The notes: generated by a model from the sequence alone, not told the origin. Counted from the stretch's first letter, positions 1-12,835 are shown. The stretch: DNA of 64,000 nucleotides from Colletotrichum lupini (GCF_023278565.1 NC_064676.1:3658001-3722000), one strand, 5' to 3'. A program made the numbers and translations.

Positions 1-3000
1 CAGTCCTGCAGTTGCAGTCGGTGCAGCAGCAGAGCGTGGTGACCGGGGGAGGGCGTCCAAGGTCCACGGGTTGCAGTCGCACAGCGGTTGAGCACGCTAG
101 AATCCCCCACCTAGGCTAAACCCAAGGGAACCTAGTCAAGCCGTCCAAGGCGAGTGACAGTGGAGCGTTTGTGACTGACGGACACACCAGTAGCGGCTCG
201 AGACAGGTCCAGAAGCTCGCCAGCGCATGTGGCAGAGTGGAGTCTAGGGTGAGCGTAGTCTCGTTTTGCGCCGAGAGACCCTGAGGATGCAATGTGCGGT
301 GAGATGCGCAAGGTAGGAAGCGCCTTGTTGAAGGAGGAGACTGAGGATCGCCTGCCCCGTCTGCCACTGGAACTGGGCCCGGTTGAAGTCGTGGCTTGTA
401 AGTTGTCCAAACCCGATCTCTCTTCTTCGCAAGGAATCCTGGAGAAGAAGCTACTTTGAAGTTTGAGTGAAATGGGTGGCGGCGTGTGAAATGGGGTTTG
501 GCGACTGCAGTAGTCGTATGTACTCCAGATACACTGTGTCGTTCGTTTGGTGTAGTTATTCGATGGACACGACAGGAGTGCAGGTACGGCGAATGATGGA
601 GCAGCGAACGACGAGGGTGCAGAGTCCGAAAGGAGCGATGGAAGCAAAGCAAAGCAATAGCTTCGGGCTCCCGTTGGTTGATTCGTTCGTTCGCCAGCTG
701 CAAAGCAAGGTACGCCGCGCGTGAAGTCTGGGAAGCGCGCCGGACTAGGTGTTGGGTTGGTCAAGACAAGCAGCCGATGCAGGCCACCGTAGTAGGTATG
801 CTTGGTGACGGAGAACTCAATAACACCAACGAGACGACTGGTCTTTCTTGGGTGTCGGACGTTGCAGAGGATGTAGCAGATGCCGCGAAGGAAAAGCTCA
901 AGCCACGACTAGTAGGGCTCAATCGTAGACGGGCTGATGCAACGGACGAGACGACAGTCGAATGAACAAAGCAGATTAGGAGTCCGGATAGACAATGGCA
1001 AGCCTCAAAGAGACTCACAGAGACGGTCGAGACGATCAGGCCGCTCGGTTTGTGGGGCAGTGAGACAAGAAACCAGACGATGCTGCCGAAGCTGGATGTG
1101 CGTGCAGCAGCTTCGTGCTCGCTATCTCGTCTTGGGTAGGGCGCGTTTGCCCTGCGTCTGCGGTGCTTGTTGGTGCGAACTTGCGGATGGTGGTTCTCCT
1201 GGCCACAGCCTTTGCGGCGGTTTGCGCTCGGTCGTCTGCGACCGGGGCAGGGAAAGAAGGGAGGCTGGTTTCTGCGTCTGCAGCCAGCAGGCTTGATTAA
1301 TGTCTGCCGGGAGTGTCGTTCTTGGGACGAACAGAGCCTCGAAGTGCAGCGATTGAGCGTTGAGCAAGCCACAAAGTGGATAACGAGTGTTGGGGATGGT
1401 CGAAGATGAAGACTGGATGATGGCCAATGAACGAGAAAGCGTCCTCAAAAGAGTGCCAGTTGGCTCGAATGCGGCACCGATGACGGAGAAGAGTGTAAGA
1501 CGTGACGAAAGTCGGATAAGTGAGCGAACACACGGCCTGGTCGTGTTGTTGAAGTAATATTCTTAGATGGGCTGTCAACCTTTGTTGAGCCGGTAATTAG
1601 GAGTTTGAGTACGGAGTACGGATAGTAGGTGAGCACGAGGTGAAGCGTTGGATTTGGCCGGTGAAAATCAAGGTGAGTGTGACGGGCGGGAAGCGACTCA
1701 TTGGCATCACAAATTGACAATTGTGGGCGGTGACGTCCGTCCAACCCAAGTTGAGAGAGAGAGAAGCGGCGGCGCATGGGTGGGGGGGAGGCAGTGCGTG
1801 GAGTGTTCCAAGAAAAAAGAGACGACGGATGAAACTGATTTGAGTGCGATCCGTGCGAGAGCTGTGGGAACTTTCACGACTTGGAGTGCTGAGAGGAAGG
1901 GGAGAAAAAAATCAGACATCCGATGGCCGATGGTCGACGGTGGCCCAGATGTGAACTTGTGAAGTGCGGAAGCGACGCGTTCAAGACGCGGCTGAACGCG
2001 TCTTTTCGCGTTGAGTGGGTCAACTCACTCGCCAAAGTGGATACTCGCCTGGTATATCTGAATTCTCATTGGTCAGTCAGACCCACCAGGGCACCATCTG
2101 CCGGGCCTGCTCGATGTGCTCTTGGCAGTTATGGTTGGTACTTGCCTCTTGGTCCACCACCACCTGGAAGGAGAAGGCACCTCCTCGTCTGTTCCTCCCC
2201 CCGATCGGTCTTTCCTTGCTCCATCATCCATGAACGGGAATCTGCCAGCTGAAGTCCCAGAGTCTGGACCTGCCGCACCACAAAGTGCATGAAGATGCGA
2301 TGCCAGGATCACCGAGCAGAAAGCGGCTGTGCGGGAGGAGCGGGGAACAGAACACGAACAGACGAGAGTTCCCAGCTTTGCTCACTTCCATGCTACCTAA
2401 TTACAACTTTCCAAGGGCCACCAACTACCGCCAACTCTTGACCCATTGACTGAATCATGAATAAGGGGCCCGATCTCTCCTCCGTACTCCGTCGCTCTTC
2501 GCCGTCGGCTCTGACTCCCATCCTTTGTGCCAGGGGCAATCGTTAGCTGGGAGCTACTCGGGAAAGACTTTTCATTCCATGACTTTTTCACCAATGTCCA
2601 AGCTGCAATACGACGGACGATTACAGATACCTGAGGCAAACGAATCCTGGCCGAGACTAACATCAGCTTGCACACGCTCTTACAACGGCGCCGGCATAGA
2701 AGCAGAGGCTGGGGAACAGGCTCTCTCCCAAGTCTATTGTACCCAAATCCATGTACGATGCTGGGTAGGGGTGGCCACTGATGGATGATACGAACAAGTC
2801 CCGCGGCTGGCGCGAAACACACGAATAGCATCACCGTATGCTGCGTCGCGTTGTGTGTTGTGTTTTGTTGTACTGTGCTGCTATACTTCTGCCCCTAAAG
2901 CTTGCAATCGCTACACTTGGCCCTCGAGCCAATCGAAGCACAACATGGCGCGTTCGACAGCTGCGAATGCCTGCCTGGCCCTGCACGACGATGGGGTTTG

Positions 3001-4456
3001 GGATGCGGTGAGCCCGTCTAGGTAAGGTTCTTAGGGGCGGCAAGAGTATCAGTACGGGTATCTATGGCCTGGTCGATACTCTCCAACACTCTTATCATAC
3101 ATACCTATGGGCAGGGCATGGTCAACTGCAAGCAAGGCTTCTTCTAGTGCGCCGAGTATCATGGGCTCTGCACCCTTCATGAGCTCAAAACCATGGGCCA
3201 CCAATCTCTGGCCGGAGAAATGACAGGAGGCCCGCCCCGGGATCAGCGAGTCTACTGCGACGCTGCAGCTGAACGCTTCGGGATCCGCAGAGGTGCGTTA
3301 TTGCAAGAACGGCGTGCTTTTCATGCAGTGTCCATGTTTTCTCTCTCGTCCTATGTCTGGGGACACAGGCTTTCGAAGACACTACGGCAAGACAAGATGA
3401 GCTCATATACCTTGATCACCAGTGTTCGAGTTCACCGCAGCTCAGAATCTTGACTTTCATCCGAGTTCTGTGTGCAGTAGGTGGTGCACCGCGGCATGCA
3501 CAGAAAAGGTCAGGCTAAAGTCGTTCCCGTCCAGACGATCAAACCGTCCGAGTCAAACGAAACGGCCACCCCAGAGGGAACTGAACAACTGTCAACGGCT
3601 TCGGTGCAACGTCAAACCTAGAGGCCAGAAGACCTTGGGCTTTGCGCTGGCCCAATCAAAACATAGTCTACCAGACAGTCTTGGCACTCTGCGTGGCACC
3701 GGTTCGGTTGTCCGCTGCGAGATCCAAGCAGCACGAACCCGGGGATGCTGTGTTGTGGTGCGCCAAATCCCCTGGTCTAGGCCGACGTCGCGAGCATTGC
3801 GATTATTCAACGACGTGATCAGACGGAAACATTCAGTGTAAGCTTGGCCACCAATGCACAACGGGTTGTGCCTGGGCCGTGTCTTCACTACTATCTGCCA
3901 TCCGAAATCACGCTTCGGTGCCCGTGATGATGAAACAGGTACGGCTAAGTCGCCAGGCTGTCTCATTGACCCTCAAGACTATGTAGGTAGTGATTCCTGG
4001 TCGTGAGACGAACCGACAAGGGGCAACACTTGAGATCAGCAGCAGTAGGAAAACCAAGCCATGAAAGTTCGCGGCCTATTCTATTTCAGCCTCAAAGCTG
4101 GTCAGGCGGCAGCCATTATTCACTTAAACTCGACTACAGACCTCACTACCGCCACAGAGAAATCGCGTTTCTCGTCGCATGTTCCTGTTAGCGTGCGCCG
4201 AACGCGAATCCCACGATACTCTGTGTTCATCGCTCGATAAAGGACATGTCGAACCAGTACCTCTCTGCAACCTGCGATTGCCAGAGTTCTCACTTATTCG
4301 GCATCTTATAAATTCCATGACGCTCAGAAAGGGACAGAAGATCCAGGGGCATTGCGAGACTGCTGAAGAACGTCGGTAAAGATGGCATCTCGGACTAGCA
4401 GCCTGTCGAGCGCGCTATCGCCAATCCTATCCCTTTAATAGCTGTCGATCTACGCC
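1..4456. other. Gene-free left flank
   Basis: No frame here gives a recognisable protein. The listed frames are short, overlap one another, mostly lack an ATG and are low in complexity. Positions 1-1900 are purine-rich on the plus strand, so pyrimidine-rich on the minus strand. The upstream regions of the RTG2-like and REG1-like genes in this window look the same in their sense direction. I infer that this could be promoter or 5' leader of a leftward gene lying outside the window. Two inverted copies of an ACGGAGTAC 9-mer lie at 1611-1619 and 2484-2492. Confidence 0.5.
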
Positions 4457-6053
4457 ATGCCATTCCGAGAACGACTGAGAAACGCCACATTTCTGGCTCG
4501 TTCAGCCAGGCGCGAAGCTTTCCATTCCACTCGTTTCGCCCTCGATAGCTGGCTGGGCGTTTTTCCCTTGAGAGAGTCGCCTCTTCCGCCTCCTCATCAG
4601 CGAGATGGTTTCCTCAATTTTTCTCATCACGGCAGCAGCTCCAACTGCATCGATCAGCCCATCATGCTCGGCTCGACATCTTTATCCCAGCTCATGAAGC
4701 TCGTGGGGCCGATGCTCCTTATTCTCTGGTCAGTATGGTACTTGGGAATATCACGGCAGCATGTACAGACAATCACCCGCAAGTTCCGCAATCAAAGGGA
4801 GCTATTTACCAAAGATTTCCTCGAGCACGAAGTTGACGGACGCTTCGACGGCGCGGCTATCCAAGGCCTGTGTGCCAGCAAGAAATGGACAAAGGGATTG
4901 ATGATGGGCTGCGATGCAGCACCAGGAGGGATTGGTGAAGTGCGGAATGCCCACTTGCACTGCATTCGCTTTGCGATCGAGGCAGGAGGTAAGCATGTCC
5001 CTTGGATAGAATGCGGGTTTCTGGATGATGATTTCATACTAATTGATGCCAGCGGAGTTGATCCTACCCGAGATCATACCTCGTTCAGAAGACGACATCA
5101 AGAACATTAATGGACGGCCCGCCGTGCCTCTCGACTACTACTTCGACGCAGCCCACCTCAACCACGTTCTCCAGACGTATTGTCCCCAGATGAGAGTACA
5201 CGGGTCGATGAACGACCTGTACGACGTGCCGGAAGTTTTCGAGGCCCTCCAGTTTAGTATCGCGGATACGAACAGCAACTGGGTCAACGGCACCGTCCTA
5301 GCCGAGCCCTCGGACTGGAACAAGCAATTCCACGACTTCATCAACGAGAAGTCACCCCCCGCAGAAAGGGTATACCCCTTCCGCACCCATCTCAAACATA
5401 CCCTGTGGACGTGGCCGACGGCACGTGACAAAGCGCCCGTGGCCTCTTCGTTCGGACGCATGCTTCGCATCCGCCCGGATGCCCGGCGCCTCGCGGCCTC
5501 GGCGCTCTTCAGCCTCGAGTCCCGCTTCCAACTTAATCTCGACCCACGGACGCGGTACCACCCGTCGAGCTTCGTGGGCGTCCATCTACGCACCGAAGAG
5601 GACGTCAACGAGAGGTTCCCGGACTACACGACGCAGGCAGCCAACTACCTGCACTACCTCTCCGAGTCGGAGTCGAGCGTCGCGTTCCTGGCCTCGGGCG
5701 CCACCGAGACCAACATCACGGCGTTTGTCAACCGTGCCGAGGACTTCAACGTCACGGTCGTCACCAAGACGAATATCTTAGACGACGAGGAGCAGGAGGC
5801 GCTGGAGGCGCTGACGTGGGACCAGCGTGGACTGGTCGACTACGAGATCATGCTGCGCGCCGGCATGGTGGCGGGCGTCAGCGCGAGCAGCTTCGCGTGG
5901 AACCTTGCGCTGCGGCGGTCGTACGCCTTTGGGCAGGGTCCCATTGGCGTGCCGCTTGAGCCTGGCGAGACGATTTCGTGGAAGGACGAGTATACCACGC
6001 TGTATGGACGGCACGAGAACGCGTACGCCATGAGGGCGACGGTATGGCCGTGA
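4457..6053 (+). CDS. O-fucosyltransferase-like type II membrane protein
   Basis: Two exons, 4457-4988 and 5053-6053. The 64-bp intron starts GTAAGC, has a CTAAT-type branch site near 5038-5043 and ends AG at 5052. Splicing restores the frame as FAIEAG-A-ELILPEI. The product is 510 residues. A hydrophobic segment (about residues 79-97, GPMLLILWSVWYLG) predicts a type II Golgi/ER membrane anchor, followed by a lumenal catalytic region. The FVGVHLRTE motif (about 351-359) resembles the nucleotide-sugar-binding HxR motif of GDP-fucose protein O-fucosyltransferases. The start is uncertain: the ATG at 4664 also has A at -3 and gives a 441-residue protein starting MLGSTSL, more usual for a short-tailed type II protein. 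Donor and acceptor cannot be deduced. Fungal relatives are often left as hypothetical, so the family call is moderate. Confidence 0.7.
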
Positions 6054-7938
6054 GGTGTTGACGGACAAGGGAGGGGAAAGCATTAATGATAAGTGCGTTT
6101 TGGCGGGACGTGAAGGGGACCAATGGAAACGAGGATTTAAACAAACAATAAGGCGGCAGTTCGCGAATATCTAAACAAAGATGTCTGGACGCTTATGGGT
6201 AGTGGTGGTCTACGGGCGTTTCTGTCATTTACCCCATCTACAATGCAAGGGATATCATATCAGTCTCATGTCAGATGTCGTCTTGGGATGTGTGTGCACA
6301 TGCCTACAAGCCCGCTACACTGTGATGTTCTTCGTCTCAAATCACGCCGTTGGTTCCTTCTCGCAGCCCGATATCATATGGTCCTTACAGCTCTTCATTC
6401 ATATTCGGCGAACGACTGCTTTTGTAAGTTGTCAAGAGGTCGTTATTGTCAAGTCTGATCAATCGTTGGATGGCATCATTAGGTGTTGGTTCACCTGCAT
6501 ATCCGGCTTTAGTGTGGTGAGCTTCACCTACCCAGGCTTTTTTTTTTTTCAACCCGACGTTGGCCGAGCCATCTCGATTTCCCGTCCGGTGCATCCAAAC
6601 TGCAAATGACGAGTCGCTTCGGGTCCGGGTTTGAACCCCTCGTTTCGGTCAAATACTTGTCCTTCTCATGCCGATGATTGCATAGTACGGTAAGGATAAA
6701 TGTCGACTGCTAGATAGCATGAGCAGGGTCTGCTTGAAAAGGGAGAGGGAAATGACGGCTGCTAGAGTTCAGGTTGTCCAGGCAAACGTATTGGCTTGTT
6801 CAGTTCACTCATTGACTCGTGTGAAGGGACACGGCAATGTTTGTGTAACCATACTTGCCATGGTATGAAGCAGAGCAGACAAGCCGCCCCCGTGCCAATC
6901 ATTCGCGAGGGACCCCGCCACGCTACCTCACATCACCTATTACCCCTCGTTCGACGTTCGTCAAGCGAGCCGTCAATGACTGACAGGTGAAAAAGACAGG
7001 CAAGGAAACGGCAGGCAAGCGGCGACCACGGCTGCTGACCCGCATGAAGCGACGCATCCAACTGCAGCAGAGGTGCGTCCCTCTTGCGTAGCCCAGTGCT
7101 CCAGACCCCCGTCATGTCAGTCAAGGCAGTGGTAACCCCCGCCGTCACGCGACTACGTGACCCGCCTCACGCTTCTCGGCTCTGGGGCCAGGACCGTTCT
7201 AGATGTCTGAAATATCATGATGGGGGAGCACGAATTGGGCCATTAGTGAAAGAAAATATGATCCGGTTCCAGTTGCGTTGGTTGTTGGTTCGTATTTTGC
7301 GTAAACCTGGTTGAGGATATGTCGTGAGATGGATGAGGCAGGTGGGGGAGGGGGAGAAAGATGAGGGGTGAAGTCAAAATGGGACGAAATGGTTTCTACT
7401 ACTGTGTATTAGTTGCGCAGCGTGCCCAGGGGGATCTTCTCGCGGATGTAGGCTCAGCGTTGCTAGCTCTGTGTAGACCCAGAGCTTGGTATCCATCTCA
7501 AGGAGATCCATGGATCCTTGCGGGCTTTTCTTTTCTTTTTTTTTTTTTTGCTGCTGAGAAGGCACAGAGTGAGTGAAGTTGCTTTCTGGATCGTCCCCTT
7601 GCGTTTGCTCATCTTCACGTGGCCGCCTCAAACTAACGTAGCACTGTAAGTAGCTGTCGTGAGCTGCATGATACGGACCAGGTATGAATATTACGCATTA
7701 CTACACAGTAGGTTAGTCTAGAGACACGGGCTGCGTCTTTTGGTCAGACTCGCAGCTGAGGTTTTCCAGGTTTCCGGGGCTCCAATTCCAATACGCATGC
7801 CACTCACTCACTCACCTCACTGAATGAGAGAGAGTGAGAGACGGGAAGTGAGAGAAATGTGCCGCTGCCCATGGCAATAAATCCACACGCGCAACACGCT
7901 CCGTTTTCGTAAAGTACACATCGCTGCCTTCCCCGTCG
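6054..7938. other. Intergenic region left of the transposon-like element
   Basis: No convincing gene. An ATG frame at 6181-6609 (142 codons) has no domain, no repeat and odd composition, and I take it as chance or 3' UTR. Poly-T runs occur near 6539-6550 and 7528-7550. A CACT/CTCA-rich low-complexity patch with a GA-rich complement lies at about 7797-7855. Base composition is ordinary, with normal CpA and TpG, so RIP has not spread here from the neighbouring island. Confidence 0.5.
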
Positions 7939-7942
7939 TTCT
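7939..7942 (+). repeat. Target-site duplication TTCT, left copy
   Basis: TTCT lies directly outside the left TIR and is matched by TTCT at 12870-12873 directly outside the right TIR. Four bases alone would be weak evidence, but its exact abutment to both ends of a perfect TIR supports a true duplication. Confidence 0.7.
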
Positions 7943-7976
7943 CTACGGCAGACTGCAAGAGGCACTCTGCCAAAAC
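7943..7976 (+). repeat. Left 34-bp terminal inverted repeat
   Basis: It begins CTACGGCAGACTGC and ends GCCAAAAC. It is the exact reverse complement of 12836-12869. The repeat also contains an internal GGCAGA...TCTGCC inverted pair around a 13-nt loop, so a single strand could fold into a hairpin. It keeps four CpA and two TpG dinucleotides and so has escaped RIP. Confidence 0.9.
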
Positions 7977-9039
7977 CGTTCTTTCTAATAGACCTACGGC
8001 TACCGTAAATTTTAGGTATTAATAGCGCGACTTTCTCGTACGTATAAATGAATATTATAATAAATCCTATATATTATTATAAGGAATTACTTACGACTAT
8101 AGGTAGTAGTAGTTATATAAGGGCAGTTATGCCGCTTAGCAAAAGTGGGGTAGCTAGGGGGCATATCCTCCTTACTAATTTCTATTACTAATTAATTTCC
8201 CTTTCCTCTTAACTAACCTAATATTCCTTAAGTAAGGTAAGTAATCCGCTTAAGCCCCTATAGTTACTTATTAGCAATTATATTTTGCTTTATTACATTT
8301 TATACCTTTTTTTATTTTACTTTTATTACTATTACCTAATTATATACGTAATTATAAGTATAATATTCGCGATTTATTAATTAGAAATATTAATTAGGTA
8401 TAATTAGGTAATTTTATGCGCAATTACTAGTATAATTTTTACTAATTAGTAATTATGCTTTTTTTTGGGCTAATATACGCGCAATTATAAGTATAATTAC
8501 GTATACATACCTATTTATAATTTAATTCTTTTTATTTACTTTTTTCTTTAGTATTAACTATTTACGTATATATATTAATAATTTCGTATAAGATACTCCC
8601 TTTTTTAATAATCGCGTACGCCGTATAATACTTATAATAAGTACTTAATATAGCGTTCTAACCCGTATTAAAAATATATAGCTCTTAACGGTCCCCGTAT
8701 ACTAACCTACGTAGTACCCTAACGACCTTACGTCTTATAAAATAACTTCTTACCTCCTTATTAATACGTATATTTCTATATAATAGCTTCTTTATTATAC
8801 AGATTCTTATATTATTTATAAGCTCTTTATTTTCTTTTTTAAAGACTTTTTATTAGATCTATAACTTTAGTATTATATAAGTTAGTATATACTACCCTAT
8901 ATTATTTAATATTACTATACTAACCCGTATAATCTAGCCCTAGTATTAGATTAAGCTTAACCCTAAGATTACTAAGAATAGCCGTTATATACCCCCAGAT
9001 ATTACTATAACTCGTACTTAGGCTACCGATATTATTTAA

Positions 9040-9402
9040 ATAACCGTATATAATAATACTAAGACTAGTACTAAGTCGTACGCCCGTTATAAAGCTAATA
9101 AAGGCATTTTTATTAATTATATTACTTTTATAAGTAAGGGCTACTCTAATTATAACTATATATTTACTATATACGAGTATATACTCGTTATGCCTCCCGT
9201 TATTACTCGTATATTACCCTATATTACCTTATATTTATTTATAGTTTACTAACGGTTCGTACTAACTTATAATACGCTTATTAAAATTATTAAGTACGGT
9301 CGTAACTATAAGGGCCGTAGTAAAGTCCGTATCGGCGCTCTATTTAAGTCTTTAAGTACTATCCCCGCTATATACTTCTATATAATAATAAAAGCTTTTA
9401 AA
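9040..9402 (+). pseudogene. Fossil reading frame inside the RIP element (plus strand)
   Basis: In the frame starting at 9040 there are 70 stop-free codons, one TAA at 9250-9252, then 50 more stop-free codons to a TAG at 9403. Nearby frames carry a stop about every dozen codons, so this block stands out. It includes segments such as ARYKANKGIF and YGRNYKGRSKVRIGALFKSL. The same frame continues on both sides with scattered TAA/TAG that could be RIP-altered CAA/CAG. I do not recognise the family. It reads towards the fossil frame on the opposite strand. Confidence 0.5.
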
Positions 9403-11643
9403 TAGGTAACTAAGTAGGCTAAAAATAATAAAGAGGGTATATATAATAGTATATAAGATTATAAAGAGCGTTACTAACTTATATAAACTCTAAATAAAGA
9501 GTAATTAATTTAATATTCTTATATAGCATAGTATAAGAATTTATATAGGTATATATTAAGATATAATACGGTTAGGCTTAATACCTAGGTAGTAAGGCCC
9601 CTACGGAGTCGTAGGGTACTTACTAATTATAAACTAGAGTATATACGCTTAGTTTAGCCCGTAAAAGGCCGTAACTAACCGTATAAAAGCTCTCCCTAAA
9701 GTTTAACGTTTTTAATAAAATTATAGAACTTTTATTTATTATATATTATTGTTATATACTTTTCTATCCTTTTTAGCGTTATAAATCCCCGTAAGCGTCT
9801 ATATTTCTGTATATATACTTATAAAACCTTATAAGTAAAAGGATACCCCTATATATCGCTATAATTATATATAAATATTTACCCCTTATTTAAAATTTCT
9901 TTTTTAGTTTCTTATTTTATATATTACTACTTTTTTAGAATAGTACGACCGCGTATTAATCTTTTATTATATCGAACGATAATTATTATAAAGTTAGAGA
10001 GTAATTAGACTTATAATATAATTATTATATATATCTTTACAGTTTCTAATACTCGAATTATAAAGCGAACTTTTAAATGTTAACTTATAAAATAGGACTT
10101 ATAACGAGAAGAGCGTACGGTCTTTTTTAAAGATTTATTAATTCGTATCTAAGAATTATTTTTCTAATAATACTTAAATAATAAAGATATCCTTTTTTAA
10201 CTCTAGTCTAAAGGATTTATAATTACAGTTATAAGATTATTAACACTTCGTTAATAGAATTAGCTTTAGTAATAATAAATACTAAAATAGCTTATAATTA
10301 TATAATAACGATTAGAAAAGTTTTTTTTTAATATACTAAAAGTTACTTACCGTATTAAAGGGTACGGTAGAGAGTATTTTTATATATAAGTTCGCTAATA
10401 AGCTTATATTATTAACCGAGATAAACTATACCTTATATATCGCAAAACCTTTCTATAATAAGTTTAAGATCGGTTAAGTAAAATAAGGTACCGTTATAAA
10501 GGGTTTACGACTCCTGGACTAAATTATATTTAGTTTTTAAATACGTACGATAAGCTTTTACTATTTAGATTTAAGATCTATACTAATATTAATACTTATT
10601 CGCGGTTTATTATATAATTCTATATAGGGGTTTCTATTTATATATCCCGGAATATACTTATATAATATCTTACTATTATTTAATAACGGGGATTTACGCT
10701 ATTACGAGTTCGTTTAGACCGAGGGAAAAAAACCGTTCTTATATTTAGTATTTATTACTACTTTTTATAATACTATTTAATAATAAAAAGTCTAATTATA
10801 TTCCGTAATTACTAAATCTTTAGCAAAAGTATCTATAACGTTAAAATTAAGAGTTAATAGAATTGTCTTTATTAAAATAAATTAGTATATTAGTAAGTAA
10901 GTAATATATATCTTAGTATATATAAGTATACTTACGTTTATAGGAATACTTCTAACTACTTAAGTTCTAAGGGCTATTCTATATAAATATACTCTTTAAC
11001 TAGATTATACTTCTATTTACGTATATATTACTAATTCGTTCTGATTTTATTAACTTCGTATAAATTTAGAACTCTTATCGAATTCGTTATTAAAAAGGTC
11101 GCCCTTATGTTATTTCTAATTAGCTATAGTAACTATATTATTAACCTATATTACGAACCGTATAAAACTTTATATAGCCGATTAACTAAGACCAAGTTCA
11201 ATAACTATTAAACGCTATTTAGAATAATAATAATCTAGACGCATATCTTCTTTAAGCTACCTTATAGATTTATACTTTAATTATTAAGGGCTCCCTAATT
11301 ATATTAGCTAAAAGTACGAAGTTTAGCAAGGCTAATTATCCTTATTTTAAAGCGTATTAATATTTTCGTATTTATTTAAAGTAGTATATATATAATAAGC
11401 TCTAACTAGAAGTTACTTTACTTAGTAAACTATAGGGCGGTATTATATAAGTTAAGTAGAGATTAGAAAACTTTAGAATTAATTTTAAAATATTAAATAG
11501 CTTTGTAATTACGAGTAATACTAAGGACAAAGAGGAATTATAAATATAATTATAGTTTATTTTAAACTATTTATTAATAAGAATGCTCGTTTCTGTCCTT
11601 GTAGTATACTAAGTTATTTATTATTATAAACTTTATCTTCTTA

Positions 11644-12420
11644 TTAAACTATTATAATCTCGTCTTTCTTATCGTTTTTATCCTTTTTAACTTTTTTTTT
11701 AGCCTTTACCTCTTTTTTAACGATCTTCTTTTCTTACTTAACTAATAATTCTTCCTTAATCTTTATCGTTAGTTTAATATTAATACTTATTAAAAGCCGT
11801 GTTTTTAGAATATTTTTATACGTCGTTTTACCTAAAGTTTTAGTTATAATTAGCTTTATATAACCTTTTCCCTTTTTTACTAGCTAAGGTTTAATAACTA
11901 ATAACTTAATTTTAGTTTAAAAATAATAAAAAGTTAGTAATTATCTTTTTTATATAAGATCGTAGCTTTAAAAAGAAATCTCTCTAAACTTATAGCTTCG
12001 TACGCTACTTTATAATATTCTAAAATATCGCAAGGATTTTTTATATTAATTAAAAATACTATCCACTTTATTAAAAAAATTTACTAGTTTATTATAAAAT
12101 ATAAAATAATAAATCGTATTATATTTTAATATAAAATAAACGTTAAGAAGCGATTAAACTAAACTTTCTTAATAAACTTCTTAATAACTTAGACGTTAAT
12201 ATAAGTCGTTACTTAGAAACCGTTAAGTTCGTTTTTAAAAAAGGATACGTTATATAATATAATAGAGATATTAATTATTAGTAATTACTTTAGCTCTTTT
12301 TTTATTTACTAAATACTTCGTTCCCGCTCTTTTAAGCCCGTAAGAAGAGATTTTATTAATATCGAGGCTTATACGTTTATACGTTCTTATTATATAAAAA
12401 GGGTAGAGCTTATATAAATA
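11644..12420 (-). pseudogene. Fossil reading frame with lysine-rich tail (minus strand)
   Basis: One minus-strand frame has a 49-codon stop-free block (12420 to 12274; includes SSYGLKRAGTKYLVNKKRA). A second block runs from 11883 to 11644: 49 stop-free codons, one TAA, then 29 codons to a terminal TAA. The last part is strongly charged, rich in Lys, Glu and Asp (for example KKEVKAKKKVKK). The two blocks share the same frame, which could extend back to the right TIR with TAA/TAG at places where CAA/CAG is plausible. Between the blocks the stop density is no better than in other frames, so continuity is inferred. Family unknown; perhaps part of a transposition protein. Confidence 0.4.
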
Positions 12421-12835
12421 TTATTATTAATTAGTCGTTTTAAAATAGCTTTATAAAGAGGTATCGTAAGGTCGATTAGTTTAGTAACGTCTTATATAGA
12501 GATTAGAAGTTATTATAAATCTATATTATAATATCTATAAGCGAGTTATTAGTTTAATAACTTAAGTAAAAAGTGATTTTTATTTATAAAAAGGTAAAAA
12601 GTAGTAGTTATTTCTATAATAAAGTTATAAAGAGAAGAAAAACTTTTATATTAGGGTATAATATTATGCGATTTTATATACTACTATACGGTTTAATATA
12701 TTACGAAATTAAAGTATTTCTTAAGCCGTAAATCTCTATAACCCCTATTTATAGGTTATTATACTAATCTAGACCCTATCTTGGGTAGTGGGGTGACCGT
12801 AAAATACGATTTCTACTTTGACATATAAAAAAAGT

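Larger units (their letters stand above)
7977..12780. other. RIP-mutated AT-rich island
   Basis: By eye roughly three quarters A+T, dominated by TA, AT and TT steps. Whole 60-base lines (for example 8701-8760 and 9001-9060) contain no CpA and no TpG, while CpG, CpC and CpT are kept. That is the classic RIP product of CpA to TpA change on both strands. The left edge coincides with the inner TIR boundary. On the right, normal TpG reappears at about 12781. A small patch at about 8123-8168 also keeps several CpA/TpG. RIP islands in ascomycetes are normally silenced chromatin; that state here is inferred. Confidence 0.9.

Noticed and set aside
6181..6609. 142-codon frame downstream of the O-fucosyltransferase-like gene
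   Set aside because: No domain or conserved pattern, and it includes a poly-T tract read as poly-Phe; more likely 3' UTR or chance.
7977..12780. Using the absence of TGA stops as proof of former coding sequence
   Set aside because: RIP removes TpG everywhere, so TGA is missing in all frames; only stop-free run length was used.
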